The notes under the pieces: generated by a model
What the model saw: only the letters and a program-made list of their open reading frames with translations
The model's database searches: none
What the model was told of the DNA's origin: nothing
Origin: Pseudophaeobacter flagellatus
GTDB taxonomy: Bacteria; Pseudomonadota; Alphaproteobacteria; Rhodobacterales; Rhodobacteraceae
NCBI RefSeq assembly: GCF_021228235.1
Contig: NZ_JAJQRG010000005.1
Coordinates: 248,001 to 312,000, forward strand
DNA length: 64,000 bases
Direction of reading: 5' to 3'
Program-made: the position numbers and the translations under genes
Shown here: one piece after another, positions 7,945 to 16,857 of the stretch
Numbering within the stretch: position 1 is the first letter of the stretch
How the letters are laid out: each line of letters starts with the position of its first letter

Positions 7945-8054
7945 TCATTTGTTGTGCCCTTTGTCATACTGCCCGGTCAAGTTGGAAACCGTCCCGCTTG
8001 GACAAAGATGCGATTTTTTCGGTGGGCAGGGCGATTTTGACCCTGTTGTAGGAT

Positions 8055-8390
8055 CTAGTCCAGATTTGCCGGGATTCGCGCGATGGCCTTCATCCGCAGG
8101 GTTCCGAGCGGACGGGCATCTGCCAGGGTGCCATCGGAGCTTTCGTTAAAGAGCCGCAAAAAGGTGAGGATGTCCGGCAGGTCCGCTGCGGTGATCTCGC
8201 CAAAGAGATAGGCCGTCTTGCCGCTTTGCCGCACTGCAAGGGTCTGCGGGCGAGTGCAGCCGGACATGCAGTCCACCTCTTGCACCCGCGCCGAGATCCC
8301 GACCTGTATCAGGGCCTCTGTCAGACGGCCGGGCAGGGCCAGATCGGCGCTCTTGCAGCTCCGGCAGAGGGTCAGGGTTGGCCGCGACAC
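8055..8390 (-). CDS. DUF1636 protein (thioredoxin-like, Fe-S type), B12 locus
   Basis: 111 residues. Cys pairs LCRSC near the N-terminus and DCMSGC at about residue 40 match DUF1636, a family resembling thioredoxin-like ferredoxins and frequent in cobalamin gene clusters. It starts with GTG at 8390, four bases after the cobA stop and behind GGGAGG. It is the last gene of the long cob run; a paralogue (21220-21639) is the first gene of the same run. The biochemical function is not established; help with metal or electron delivery to corrin synthesis is inference. Confidence 0.8.
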   Translation of the reverse strand: MSRPTLTLCRSCKSADLALPGRLTEALIQVGISARVQEVDCMSGCTRPQTLAVRQSGKTAYLFGEITAADLPDILTFLRLFNESSDGTLADARPLGTLRMKAIARIPANLD

Positions 8391-8394
8391 CGGT

Positions 8395-9132
8395 TCAGCC
8401 TCCCGGGGTCAGATCGGTATCGGCCAGCGGGCCGTAGAGGATCAGCACCGGCGCAGTGGTCTCCATCGCACGCAGAACCTGTGGCAATTCACCGACCGTA
8501 TGGCAGCTGAGCTGCTGGTCGGGGGTGGAGACCCCCAGGGCCACCAGCGCATGGGTTTCAGGTGGCAGACCTGCTTCGACCAGCTTTTCCGCCAGGGCAG
8601 CAAAGGTGCGTTTGCCCATATAGACAACCGTGGTGGCATCCGGGTCGGCCAGAGCCGCCATATTCAGGCTATCTGGCAGGCCACCGGTGACGTCGTGACC
8701 GGTGATGAATTGCATACGGCGCGCCGTCAGTCGCCGGGTCAGCGGGATATTGGCCGCAGCCGCCGCGGCTGAGGCTGCGGTGACACCGGGGATGATCTCA
8801 AACGGGATGCCCGCAGCACGCAGGGCGAGGATCTCTTCTTCAAGACGGCCAAAGACACCACTGTCACCTGATTTCAACCGGACAACCTTGAGGCCGCTTT
8901 TGGCATAGTCCACCAGCAGCTGGCTGACGTGGTCCTGTTTGGGTGAGGGCCGCCCGGCGCGTTTACCAACACCCACCAGATCGGCCTCGGCGCTGGCATG
9001 GGTCAGGATTGGCCCTGAGGAGAGATCGTCAAACAGCACCGCATCTGCCGCTTCCAGCCGTTTCACCGCCTTGACGGTCAGCAGCTCAGGGTCACCGGGG
9101 CCGGAGGAGACAAAACTGACAAAGCCGCTCAT
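8395..9132 (-). CDS. cobA: Uroporphyrinogen-III C-methyltransferase CobA
   Basis: 245 residues. CobA uses two SAM to methylate uroporphyrinogen III at C-2 and C-7, giving precorrin-2, the branch point to B12 and siroheme. The SAM loop SSGPGDPEL is at residues 9-17, GKRAG at 56-60 and the signature RLKSGDSGVFGR at 85-96. It is a single-domain SUMT without CysG dehydrogenase domains, so it is the B12-type enzyme. The ATGA overlap with the cobB stop implies coupled translation. Confidence 0.95.
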   Translation of the reverse strand: MSGFVSFVSSGPGDPELLTVKAVKRLEAADAVLFDDLSSGPILTHASAEADLVGVGKRAGRPSPKQDHVSQLLVDYAKSGLKVVRLKSGDSGVFGRLEEEILALRAAGIPFEIIPGVTAASAAAAAANIPLTRRLTARRMQFITGHDVTGGLPDSLNMAALADPDATTVVYMGKRTFAALAEKLVEAGLPPETHALVALGVSTPDQQLSCHTVGELPQVLRAMETTAPVLILYGPLADTDLTPGG

Positions 9133-10445
9133 GCGCCCTCTCCGGTGATCAGATGGAAAAAGGTGCCGGTGACATGGCCCTTGATGGATCCGGTTTCGGG
9201 GACCGGATTGCCATCGGCGTCCATGACATGGGCCAGTGGGGCGTCAGGTTCATCCAGTATGGTGGAATAGTGGAACTCATGCCCACGCAGGGGCGCAGCT
9301 GTCGCAAAGCCCGGCATCGGCGCCAGCAGTTCGGCGCGGCGATAGCCCAAATGGAATTTGCGTTTCTCATAGGATGTGACCAGCCCCAGCAGCCCGGCCA
9401 TCTGATGGCGGTTGCCCTCCTTGTCGATCAGCGCCGCGCCGAGCGCCATGTAACCACCACATTCGCCATGCACTGGCTTGGTCTCGGCATGTTTGCGCAG
9501 GCCCGCACGGAAGGTCTCGGCGGCGGCCAAAGTGCCGCCGTGCAGTTCCGGGTAGCCTCCGGGCAGCCAGACCAGATCGGCGTCTTGGGCCGGGGCCTCG
9601 TCTGCGAGGGGGGAGAACGGCAGAATTTCAGCGCCAGCGGCGCGCCAGCCGGTCAGAAGGTGCGGATAGGTAAAGGAAAACGCCGCATCCCGTGCCAGCG
9701 CGATGCGCTGCGCCGGGGGCTTTGGCAGCGTGTTGGGGGCTGGGGCGGCTGCGCCCATGGCTGCCGATTTGAGCGCCTCAAGATCCACATGTTCGCGCAG
9801 GAAATTGGCATAGCCTGCGATGGCGGCTTCCAGATCGGGATGCTCCACCGCCTGAATCAGGCCCAGGTGGCGTTCGGGCAGGGCAAGATCGCCGCGACGG
9901 GGCAGCGACCCCAAAACTTTGACGCCAGCCCGTTCCATACCCAGTCGGGTCAGGCGTTCGTGGCGCGGGCTGGCGACCCGGTTCAGGATTACGCCCGCAA
10001 AGGGCACCTCTGGGTCGTAGGACTTGAACCCCAGCGCGGTAGCGGCGGCAGACTGCGCCTGACCGCCCACATCAATCACCAGCACCACTGGCCAGCCCAT
10101 GCGCTTGGCGGTTTCGGCAGAAGAGCCAAAGCCGGTTTGCCCACGGGTGGCAACACCGTCAAACAGCCCCATCGAGCCTTCGCCGATGCATATATCAGCC
10201 CCTGTTGCCTGTCCGGCAACCGCATCCAGCAGCCCCGCGTCCATCGCCCAGGTATCCAGATTGAAGCTGGGGCGTTTGGCAGCGGCAAAGTGAAAGGCCG
10301 GGTCGATATAATCGGGGCCGCTTTTGAAAGGCTGAACCGCCAGGCCGTCTTCGGCAAGGGCCCGCAGCAGGCCCAGCATCACCGTAGTCTTGCCGGTGCC
10401 AGAGGCCGGGGCGGAGATCATCAAACCTTTGGGGAAATCAGTCAT
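9129..10445 (-). CDS. cobB: Cobyrinate (hydrogenobyrinate) a,c-diamide synthase CobB
   Basis: 438 residues. It amidates the a and c carboxylates using glutamine and ATP; in the aerobic pathway the substrate is hydrogenobyrinate, just before cobalt insertion by CobNST. The N-terminal P-loop [11 protein letters not shown] spans residues 11-21, followed by KSGPDYIDP. The C-terminal class I glutaminase domain has the nucleophile motif HGECGGYM, and HLITGEG lies at the end. ATG 10445 overlaps the cobM stop by eight bases. Confidence 0.94.
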   Translation of the reverse strand: MTDFPKGLMISAPASGTGKTTVMLGLLRALAEDGLAVQPFKSGPDYIDPAFHFAAAKRPSFNLDTWAMDAGLLDAVAGQATGADICIGEGSMGLFDGVATRGQTGFGSSAETAKRMGWPVVLVIDVGGQAQSAAATALGFKSYDPEVPFAGVILNRVASPRHERLTRLGMERAGVKVLGSLPRRGDLALPERHLGLIQAVEHPDLEAAIAGYANFLREHVDLEALKSAAMGAAAPAPNTLPKPPAQRIALARDAAFSFTYPHLLTGWRAAGAEILPFSPLADEAPAQDADLVWLPGGYPELHGGTLAAAETFRAGLRKHAETKPVHGECGGYMALGAALIDKEGNRHQMAGLLGLVTSYEKRKFHLGYRRAELLAPMPGFATAAPLRGHEFHYSTILDEPDAPLAHVMDADGNPVPETGSIKGHVTGTFFHLITGEGA

Positions 10446-11232
10446 CACCTTCGCTCCAGTTGGCCCATTGGCTATCGGCGCTTTGTGGCCGGTAGCGGCG
10501 GTCATAATCCTGCGCGTAAAGGCAGCTTTCGTCAAAACCTTCATTCCCAAGCGCCGGTCCGACCAGGATCAGCGCGGTGCGCCCGCGCATCCCGCCGGTA
10601 GCCTCTTCCAGGGTGCCAAGCGTCGCCTTGACCACCTTTTGATCAGGCCAGGTGGCGCGCCAGACCACGGCAACCGGGCACTTGGCGCCATAGCTTGGGG
10701 TGAGCCGGGCGATCACATCCTCCAGCACATGTACCGAGAGGTGAATGGCCAGGGTCGCACCGGTGCGGGCAAAATTCTCCAGCGTTTCGCCTTCGGGCAT
10801 GGCAGAGGCCTTGCCAGAGGTGCGCGTCAGCACCAGCGATTGCGCCACACCCGGCAGCGTCAGCTCTGCACCCAGGGTGGCGGCGGCGGCGGCGAAGGCC
10901 GGTACGCCGGGGGTAATGTCATAGGCGATGTCCAGCGCGCGCAACCGGCGCAGTTGTTCGCCAAGGGCCGACCAGACTGACAGATCGCCGGAATGCAGTC
11001 GCGCGACATCTTGCCCGGCGGCATCGGCGGCCTGGATATGGGTGATGATCTCATCCAGTGACAGGGCGGCGGTATTGACCACCTTGGCGTCTTTGGGGCA
11101 GTGCTGCAGCAGGGCCTCGGGCACCAGAGAGCCCGCATAGAGACAGACCGGGCAGGCGGCGATCAAGTCGCGCCCGCGCAGGGTGATAAGATCGGCAGCG
11201 CCGGGACCGGCGCCGATGAAGTGAACGGTCAT
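10438..11232 (-). CDS. cobM: Precorrin-4 C11-methyltransferase CobM
   Basis: 264 residues, close to the usual length. It transfers a SAM methyl group to C-11 of precorrin-4, giving precorrin-5, the substrate of CobF. Motifs are the N-terminal [10 protein letters not shown] loop, [25 protein letters not shown] (the CobM/CbiF signature) and [10 protein letters not shown]. It overlaps cobE by ATGA. Confidence 0.94.
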   Translation of the reverse strand: MTVHFIGAGPGAADLITLRGRDLIAACPVCLYAGSLVPEALLQHCPKDAKVVNTAALSLDEIITHIQAADAAGQDVARLHSGDLSVWSALGEQLRRLRALDIAYDITPGVPAFAAAAATLGAELTLPGVAQSLVLTRTSGKASAMPEGETLENFARTGATLAIHLSVHVLEDVIARLTPSYGAKCPVAVVWRATWPDQKVVKATLGTLEEATGGMRGRTALILVGPALGNEGFDESCLYAQDYDRRYRPQSADSQWANWSEGDD

Positions 11233-11609
11233 GGCTCAACTCTTTCTGCAATGGCCGCGGTGGCGAACCCATCCGCGGTGATAACTCGGGGGGCGATCAG
11301 GCGGGCCTGTACGCCCTGCGGCTGGCCCTTGCGGGCGGCAACCAGGGCGCAGGCCTCGGCAAGAGAGCCGGTGCCAAATCGGGTGAGGATACGCGACGAC
11401 GACGTGAGGGTCGGCGTGCCGGTAATTTCGTCTTCGGTCAGGGCAATCAGCGGCACCGACAGCGCCTGCGCCAGATCCACAAGGGCGGATTGGCTTGCCT
11501 TGGTTGTGATCGAGGCCAGCGCATCGGGCTGCGCGCCGGTCAGGGCCAGGGCGGCGCGCAGATCGGCCAATGTTGCGGTGCTGCGAAACCCAAATCCGGC
11601 GATCATCAT
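11229..11609 (-). CDS. cobE: CobE (CbiG C-terminal-like) cobalamin biosynthesis protein
   Basis: 126 residues. It matches CobE, equivalent to the C-terminal domain of Cbi[20 protein letters not shown] at the N-terminus and SVAEA-like GSLAEACAL with the preceding FGTGS. CobE is needed for the aerobic pathway, but its exact chemical role is not firmly settled. ATG 11609 overlaps the cobL stop; a second ATG follows directly at 11606. Confidence 0.88.
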   Translation of the reverse strand: MMIAGFGFRSTATLADLRAALALTGAQPDALASITTKASQSALVDLAQALSVPLIALTEDEITGTPTLTSSSRILTRFGTGSLAEACALVAARKGQPQGVQARLIAPRVITADGFATAAIAERVEP

Positions 11610-12817
11610 CGGGTGACGCTCCACTGGATGACCGGGCGGGCGCGCTGCCAGTCACGCATGGACCCTAAAGGCCCAGCTTCGGCGATTTCCGCCTTCAACA
11701 GATGGCCGCCGTGCTGGGCGTGGGCCTGCATCAGCAGGGTTTCTGTTTCCAGGGTGACGCCATTGGCCACCAGCCGGGTGCCGGGTGGCAGGATTTGCCA
11801 CAGGTGATCGAGCAGCTCTGGCGAGCCACCCCCGCCTAGAAAGACGCAGTCGGGCAGGTCATGCCCGGTCAGTACCGCTGGCGCCCTGCCCAGAACCCCG
11901 GCCATGCGGTGGCTCAGGCCAAAGCGGGCGGCATTGGCACGGATATTGTCCAGACGCTCGGCGCGGGGTTCAAAGCTGATGGCGCGGGCTCCGGCGGCCG
12001 CCAGGCACCATTCCACCGACACAGAGCCAGAGCCGCCGCCAATATCCCAAAGCAGTTCGTGCGGGCGCGGCGCCAGGGCCGACAGGGTCAGCGCACGAAT
12101 GGGGCGCTTGGTGATCTGCCCATCGCTGAGGAAATGATCGTCCGGCAGGCCTGAGGCGCGCGGCAGGCCTTTGGAGCCGCTTGGGGTTATGGCAACTGCG
12201 ACAGGGGCCTGTACCCGTGTCAGATCAAAGGTATCAGCGGTGCAGTTGCGGATGCGTTCCCGCGGTCCGCCAAGCCGTTCCAGCACCCGCAATTGCGCAG
12301 TCCCAAACCCCTGGGTCACCAGAAACCGCGCCAGTTCTGCCGGGGCCGCGCCATCGCGCAGGGTGCATATCAGTTGTTGGCCGGGGGCCAGCAGCGGCAC
12401 CAGCTGTTCATAGGGGGCGGCGTGTAGCCCGATGCACAGACTGTCTTCCAACTTCCAGTGTAGACGGTTGGCCGCCAGAGAAAACACCGAAGGTGCCGGG
12501 TGTGATGCCCATTCTTCAGGTTCCAGATCGCAGGCGAGCGAGCCGCCGGCACCATGCCAGAACGGATCCCCTGAAGCCAAAACCACCACCGGGCGGCCGC
12601 GCAGCGCCAGCACTGGTGCGGTTGAAAAAGGCACCGGCCAGGGCAGCCCCTTGGCCCCGGCCTGTACCAGATCAAGATGACGTGGCCCGCCAAAGATGGT
12701 TTCCGCATCCGCCAGCGCTTTGCGGCTTGCCTCTGACAGGCCGGCCGGTCCATCTTCGCCCAGACCAATCACCGTGAGCCAGGGTTGGCCTGCGCTTTGC
12801 AAGACAGGATCAGACAT
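11606..12817 (-). CDS. cobL: Precorrin-6Y C5,15-methyltransferase (decarboxylating) CobL
   Basis: 403 residues with two methyltransferase domains: an N-terminal CbiE-like one (VIGLGEDGPAGLS; LASGDPFWHGAG) and a C-terminal CbiT-like one with the SAM loop WDIGGGSGSVSVEW. It methylates C-5 and C-15 and decarboxylates the C-12 acetate to give precorrin-8. Its ATG (12815-12817) overlaps the ATG of the divergent cobK (12816-12818) by two bases. No ribosome binding site is evident, and no promoter space exists outside cobK, so it is probably read from the upstream cobJ transcript. Confidence 0.93.
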   Translation of the reverse strand: MSDPVLQSAGQPWLTVIGLGEDGPAGLSEASRKALADAETIFGGPRHLDLVQAGAKGLPWPVPFSTAPVLALRGRPVVVLASGDPFWHGAGGSLACDLEPEEWASHPAPSVFSLAANRLHWKLEDSLCIGLHAAPYEQLVPLLAPGQQLICTLRDGAAPAELARFLVTQGFGTAQLRVLERLGGPRERIRNCTADTFDLTRVQAPVAVAITPSGSKGLPRASGLPDDHFLSDGQITKRPIRALTLSALAPRPHELLWDIGGGSGSVSVEWCLAAAGARAISFEPRAERLDNIRANAARFGLSHRMAGVLGRAPAVLTGHDLPDCVFLGGGGSPELLDHLWQILPPGTRLVANGVTLETETLLMQAHAQHGGHLLKAEIAEAGPLGSMRDWQRARPVIQWSVTR

Positions 12818-13559
12818 GACACGCACACTTGTTCTGGGCGGCACCACCGAGGCCTCTACGCTGGCTCTCGCCCTGGCCGACAGCGGCGCCGATGCGGTGT
12901 TTTCCTATGCCGGGCGCACCGCCAAGCCGGTGCCGCAGCCCTTGCCGATGCGGGTGGGGGGCTTTGGCGGTGTGGCCGGCTTGCTGGCCTATCTTCGGGA
13001 AAATGACATCAGCCATGTGGTGGATGCCACCCATCCCTTTGCTACCCAGATGAGCCGCAATGCGCTGCAGGCCTGCGCCCAGGCGGGGGTTGCGATCTGC
13101 GCGTTTGAACGCCCGGCCTGGCAGGCCAGGGTAGGCGATAAATGGCGTCATGTGCCAGATATGGCTGGCGCAGTTGCCGCTTTGCCCGAACAGGCCGCGC
13201 GGGTGTTTCTGGCCATTGGCAAGCAGAATTTGGCAGTCTTCGCGGCAAAGCCGCAGCATCACTATCTGCTGCGTCTGGTCGATGCACCGGCTGCGGATCT
13301 GCCGTTGCCTGACTGCACGGTGGAACTGGCGCGTGGACCGTTTGATCCGGCGGGCGATCTGGCGCTTCTGCGGCGTCATCGCATCACTCATATTGTGGCC
13401 AAGAACGCAGGTGGCGCTGGCGCAGCAGCCAAACTCACTGCCGCGCGTGGGCTTGGCCTGCCGATCGTGATGATCGACAGACCCGGGCTGCCAGCCCGGC
13501 GTATGCTGGGCACTCTGGCAGAGGTTTTGGCCTGGCTGTCTCATGTGTCAGACGCGTAG
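12816..13559 (+). CDS. cobK: Precorrin-6A reductase CobK
   Basis: 247 residues. It reduces precorrin-6A to precorrin-6B with NADPH, the step between CobF and CobL. The N-terminus TLVLGGTTEAST is the conserved nucleotide-binding loop, so the start must be at or before ATG 12816; ACAGGA lies about seven bases upstream. Other markers are VVDATHPFATQMS, FLAIGKQN and the NAGG motif near the C-terminus. It is the only gene of the main cob run on the plus strand: its start overlaps that of cobL, and its last 19 bases overlap cobJ. Its promoter must lie within cobL. Confidence 0.93.
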   Translation: MTRTLVLGGTTEASTLALALADSGADAVFSYAGRTAKPVPQPLPMRVGGFGGVAGLLAYLRENDISHVVDATHPFATQMSRNALQACAQAGVAICAFERPAWQARVGDKWRHVPDMAGAVAALPEQAARVFLAIGKQNLAVFAAKPQHHYLLRLVDAPAADLPLPDCTVELARGPFDPAGDLALLRRHRITHIVAKNAGGAGAAAKLTAARGLGLPIVMIDRPGLPARRMLGTLAEVLAWLSHVSDA

Positions 13560-14302
13560 CGCGGCGTGTAGACATGCGGGCCGACACGGCGGGTGTCCTT
13601 GTTGCCGACGATGACCACGGTGCGCATATCCGCCATCTCTGGCCGCGCCTCGGTCAGGGTAACGGTGGTGATTTCCTCCGTCGGTTTGGACACATCTCGG
13701 GCAAAGGAGATCAATGTCTCGCCACCGCAGGCCTCGCGTAGGATCTCTAGTGCCCGGCCAAACTGATGTGGGCGCGATTTGGAGCGCGGATTGTAAAATC
13801 CCATGGCAAAGCCCGCTTCGCCGGCAAGGCGCAGGCGCTTTTCGATCAGGCCCCAGGGTTTTAGATTGTCGCTAAGGTTGATAGCGGCAAAGTCATGCCC
13901 CATCGGCGCGCCAATCCGGGCCGAGGCCGCCAGCATCGCGGTGATGCCCGGCAGCACCTGAATATCGAGATCCAGCCAATCGGGGCGATTGGCCAGGTCC
14001 AGCGCTTCGAACAGGGCCGAGGCCATGGCAAAAACGCCGGGATCGCCAGAGGAAACAACCGCGACACGCTTGCCTTCAGCTGCCATTTCCAGCGCATGGG
14101 TGGCGCGCTCCACCTCGACCCGGTTATCGGTGGCATGCAGGGTAAGGCCAGGGCGTTCGGGAATGCGTTTCACATAGGGGATATAGCCCACCACATCGGT
14201 GGCCTCGGTGATCACCTGCTGGACCTGGGCTGTCACCATGGTTTCGTCGCCGGGGCCAAGGCCGAGGATCTTTACCCAGCCTTTTGTCGCTGCATCTGTC
14301 AT
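13541..14302 (-). CDS. cobJ: Precorrin-3B C17-methyltransferase CobJ
   Basis: 253 residues. CobJ contracts the ring and methylates C-17, turning precorrin-3B into precorrin-4. Motifs are ILGLGPGDETMVT, VGYIPYVKRIP, VSSGDPGVFAMAS, VLPGITAMLAAS and MGFYNPRSKSRPHQ, all typical of CobJ. It overlaps cobI by ATGA upstream and the convergent end of cobK by 19 bases downstream. Confidence 0.95.
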   Translation of the reverse strand: MTDAATKGWVKILGLGPGDETMVTAQVQQVITEATDVVGYIPYVKRIPERPGLTLHATDNRVEVERATHALEMAAEGKRVAVVSSGDPGVFAMASALFEALDLANRPDWLDLDIQVLPGITAMLAASARIGAPMGHDFAAINLSDNLKPWGLIEKRLRLAGEAGFAMGFYNPRSKSRPHQFGRALEILREACGGETLISFARDVSKPTEEITTVTLTEARPEMADMRTVVIVGNKDTRRVGPHVYTPRYASDT

Positions 14303-15036
14303 GGTCTGCGTCCCTGTCCATGCACCAGAACGATCGAAAAATAAGGCACATCGCCAGAGAGCTCGGAGAGTTTTTGCACGCTTTGGCTTGGCATGGTGCC
14401 GCGTTCCACCAGCCAGGCATCCTGCAGTTTGTCGGCGCGCTCCAGGGCGCGGCGTAGTTTCGGCAGGTTGCGGCCAATCTTCATCACCACCAGCGCGTCG
14501 GTTTCCCGGATGCGGCGGGTCAGCTCATCCTCGCTTAGGGTGGCCATGGCCACGGTCAGCACATCATCGCCCCAGGTGATGGGCTGACCCGTGGCTGTCC
14601 AGCAGCCGGACATGCCGGTGATGCCGGGAATGATCTCTTGCGCGATACGACCCTGCAGCCGGGTATAAAGATGCATGTAAGAGCCGTAAAAGAAGGGGTC
14701 CCCTTCGCAGAGCACCACCACATCTTCGCCGTCGCTCTTGGCAATACCGGCCAGGGTTTCGGCCCATTGATCATAGAAGGCAGCAAGGATGCGATTATAT
14801 TCGGGGTCAGAGAAATGGATCTCGGTGGTGACCGGATATTCCATCGCGTGTTCGATCACCCCGGCGGGCAAAAGACCGTCTACCAGAGCGCGGGCCTGAC
14901 CTTTGCGGCCTTCCTTGCGGAAATAGGCCACATGTTTGGCACCCTGGATGGCACGCCAGGATTTGACGCTCATCAGGTCGGGGTCGCCAGGGCCAAGCCC
15001 GGCGCAGATCACTTTACCCGGTGTTACTGTTGGCAT
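14299..15036 (-). CDS. cobI: Precorrin-2 C20-methyltransferase CobI
   Basis: 245 residues. It methylates C-20 of precorrin-2 to give precorrin-3A. The SAM loop is CAGLGPGDPDLMSVK. The CobI signature AYFRKEGRKGQAR, VVLCEGDPFFYGSYMH and IIPGITGMSGCWT follow. ATG 15036 is favoured, with GGAAAG upstream; an in-frame GTG at 15042 overlaps the cobH stop and is a possible alternative. Confidence 0.95.
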   Translation of the reverse strand: MPTVTPGKVICAGLGPGDPDLMSVKSWRAIQGAKHVAYFRKEGRKGQARALVDGLLPAGVIEHAMEYPVTTEIHFSDPEYNRILAAFYDQWAETLAGIAKSDGEDVVVLCEGDPFFYGSYMHLYTRLQGRIAQEIIPGITGMSGCWTATGQPITWGDDVLTVAMATLSEDELTRRIRETDALVVMKIGRNLPKLRRALERADKLQDAWLVERGTMPSQSVQKLSELSGDVPYFSIVLVHGQGRRP

Positions 15037-15038
15037 GG

Positions 15039-15668
15039 TCACTCTTTCCAGCTGGCAAGCGCATTGACCGCTGCCACGGTGATGGCAGAGCCGCCCAGGC
15101 GGCCCTTTACGATCATCGAGGGCACCGGAAGATCCTGCATCAGGGCGTCTTTGGATTCCATCGCGCCGACAAAGCCAACCGGGCAGCCGATGATGGCGGC
15201 GGGGCGCGGGCAGGCGGGATCCTTCAGCATGTTGAGCAGGTGAAACAGGGCAGTGGGGGCATTGCCGATGGCGACGACGGCGCCGTCAAGATGCGGGCGC
15301 CAGAGCTCTAGCGCAGCGGCCGAGCGGGTATTGCCCATCTCTTTGGCCATCTGGGGCACACGTTCATCGCGCAGGGTGCAGATAACCGGGTTATTGGCGG
15401 CAAGGCGTGGGCGGGTGATGCCCTCGCTGACCATATAGGCATCACAGAGGATCGGCGCACCACCCGCCAGCGCGGCGCGGGCGGTTTGTGCCATTCCTGG
15501 GGAAAAATGCACGTGCTCCTCCAGGCCAACCATGCCTGCGGCATGGATCATGCGAACGGTGACGCTTTCTTCATCCTTGTTGAACCGGGCCAGATCGGCC
15601 TCGGCGCGGATGGTGGCAAAGCTCTCGGCATAGATGGCCGCGCCGTTGGTTTCATAGGTGTGGAGCAT
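15039..15668 (-). CDS. cobH: Precorrin-8X methylmutase CobH
   Basis: 209 residues, standard length. It moves the C-11 methyl to C-12, giving hydrogenobyrinate. The catalytic His is His42 in RMIHAAGMVG; ILCDAYMVSEGI, the APTALFHLL region and GCPVGFVGAMESK are conserved substrate-contact motifs. It starts one base after the cobG stop, behind GAGGGCAG. Confidence 0.96.
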   Translation of the reverse strand: MLHTYETNGAAIYAESFATIRAEADLARFNKDEESVTVRMIHAAGMVGLEEHVHFSPGMAQTARAALAGGAPILCDAYMVSEGITRPRLAANNPVICTLRDERVPQMAKEMGNTRSAAALELWRPHLDGAVVAIGNAPTALFHLLNMLKDPACPRPAAIIGCPVGFVGAMESKDALMQDLPVPSMIVKGRLGGSAITVAAVNALASWKE

Positions 15669-15669
15669 G

Positions 15670-16857
15670 TCAGCTGCCCTCTGTCAGGATTTGCGGCGCG
15701 GCGCGCAAGGCACCGGCCCTTAGGGAGTCTCTTAACGGGTGATCCCCGGCCTTGCCATGGTGGATCAGGGCAAATGTGTCGGGGGCGGTTGCGGTCAGCA
15801 CCAGCGGCGCCGGGCGGGGATGGGCACAGCCCTTGGCACAGCCCGAGACATGCAGCACTTGCCCCTCTGGTACAAAGGGGGCCAGATCGCGGGCCAGATC
15901 GCGGGTGGCCGAAAGCGCCTGCAGGCAACCGGGCGCACCGGTGCAGGCGCTCACCCGCAGGCGCGGATCGCGGGCGTCAAGGATCAGGCCGGGCAGGCGT
16001 GGGATTTCAATGTCGTGCCTGCCCTCGATAAGGAGCATGCGCCAAGGGGTCAGGCGCAGGGCGCCTTGCTCTGCCAGCGTTGCGAGGGCCTGAGCGGTGA
16101 TCTGGCCGAATTCAAGCCCGACCAATTGGCCAATGGCGCAGTTTCCGATCGTTGGCGATGGAGTGCTGGCGCTACGGGGCGTGATGTGTGACGCGGGTAG
16201 CCCGCGGCGCGCTATGAGCGGGTGCATTCTGCCGCGCCCCTCGGGCGCGCCGCCCTGTTGCAAGAACCAGCGCGCCAGATCAAGTGCTGCCTCGGCGGCA
16301 GTCTCGGCGGTAATCGATTGGCCACATTCTGCACCGTCAGCCAGGAGCAAAAGCTCGGCACCGCTGGTCTCAATTCGAATATCGCCGACGCAGTCGCGTA
16401 GTTGGGGGCTCTCCCCGGCATCGACCACGAAGCCGAATTTCCCGGGCAGCAAGAGATCCTCGGCATCGCGGAGCGCCTGTTCAAGCTGGGCGGCGATGCG
16501 GTGACTGATGTCCTCGGGCTTCCACAGGGGGGTCAACATCACGTTGCGCCGCGCCTCGGCAGCGCTGTCATGATCCACTAGGCCGAGGTCTTGCAGGGCG
16601 GCAATCAGGGCAGGATAGCTGTCGGCAGTGATGCCGCGCAGTTGCAGGTTGGCCCGTGCCGAGAGGTCGATCAGACCATTGCCAAAGCGTTCAGACAGCG
16701 TCGCAACTGCCGACGCCTGGTCTTGGCTCAGCTGTCCCAGTGGCGCGCGAATACGCACAACCAGCCCATCCCCCGACATCATCGGTCGCAGGGCGCCAGG
16801 GCACCAGCCATAGACCTTTGGGTCGGGGGAGGCAGCAGGGCCGGGGGCTTTGGTCAC
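15670..16857 (-). CDS. cobG: Precorrin-3B synthase CobG
   Basis: 395 residues. CobG is the oxygen-dependent monooxygenase making precorrin-3B and marks the aerobic pathway. It is related to nitrite/sulfite reductases. The C-terminal CTGAPGC and CAKGCAH motifs provide the four cysteines for the 4Fe-4S cluster. The chosen GTG at 16857 overlaps the cobN stop (GTGA); a longer open frame reaches 16905 inside cobN. No CobZ replacement is seen, so this strain uses the CobG route. Confidence 0.92.
   Translation of the reverse strand: MTKAPGPAASPDPKVYGWCPGALRPMMSGDGLVVRIRAPLGQLSQDQASAVATLSERFGNGLIDLSARANLQLRGITADSYPALIAALQDLGLVDHDSAAEARRNVMLTPLWKPEDISHRIAAQLEQALRDAEDLLLPGKFGFVVDAGESPQLRDCVGDIRIETSGAELLLLADGAECGQSITAETAAEAALDLARWFLQQGGAPEGRGRMHPLIARRGLPASHITPRSASTPSPTIGNCAIGQLVGLEFGQITAQALATLAEQGALRLTPWRMLLIEGRHDIEIPRLPGLILDARDPRLRVSACTGAPGCLQALSATRDLARDLAPFVPEGQVLHVSGCAKGCAHPRPAPLVLTATAPDTFALIHHGKAGDHPLRDSLRAGALRAAPQILTEGS

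Noticed and set aside
9153-10601. 482-codon plus-strand open frame opposite cobB
   Set aside because: It mirrors the codon phase of a clear cobB gene in GC-rich DNA, has no recognisable domain and no ribosome binding site.
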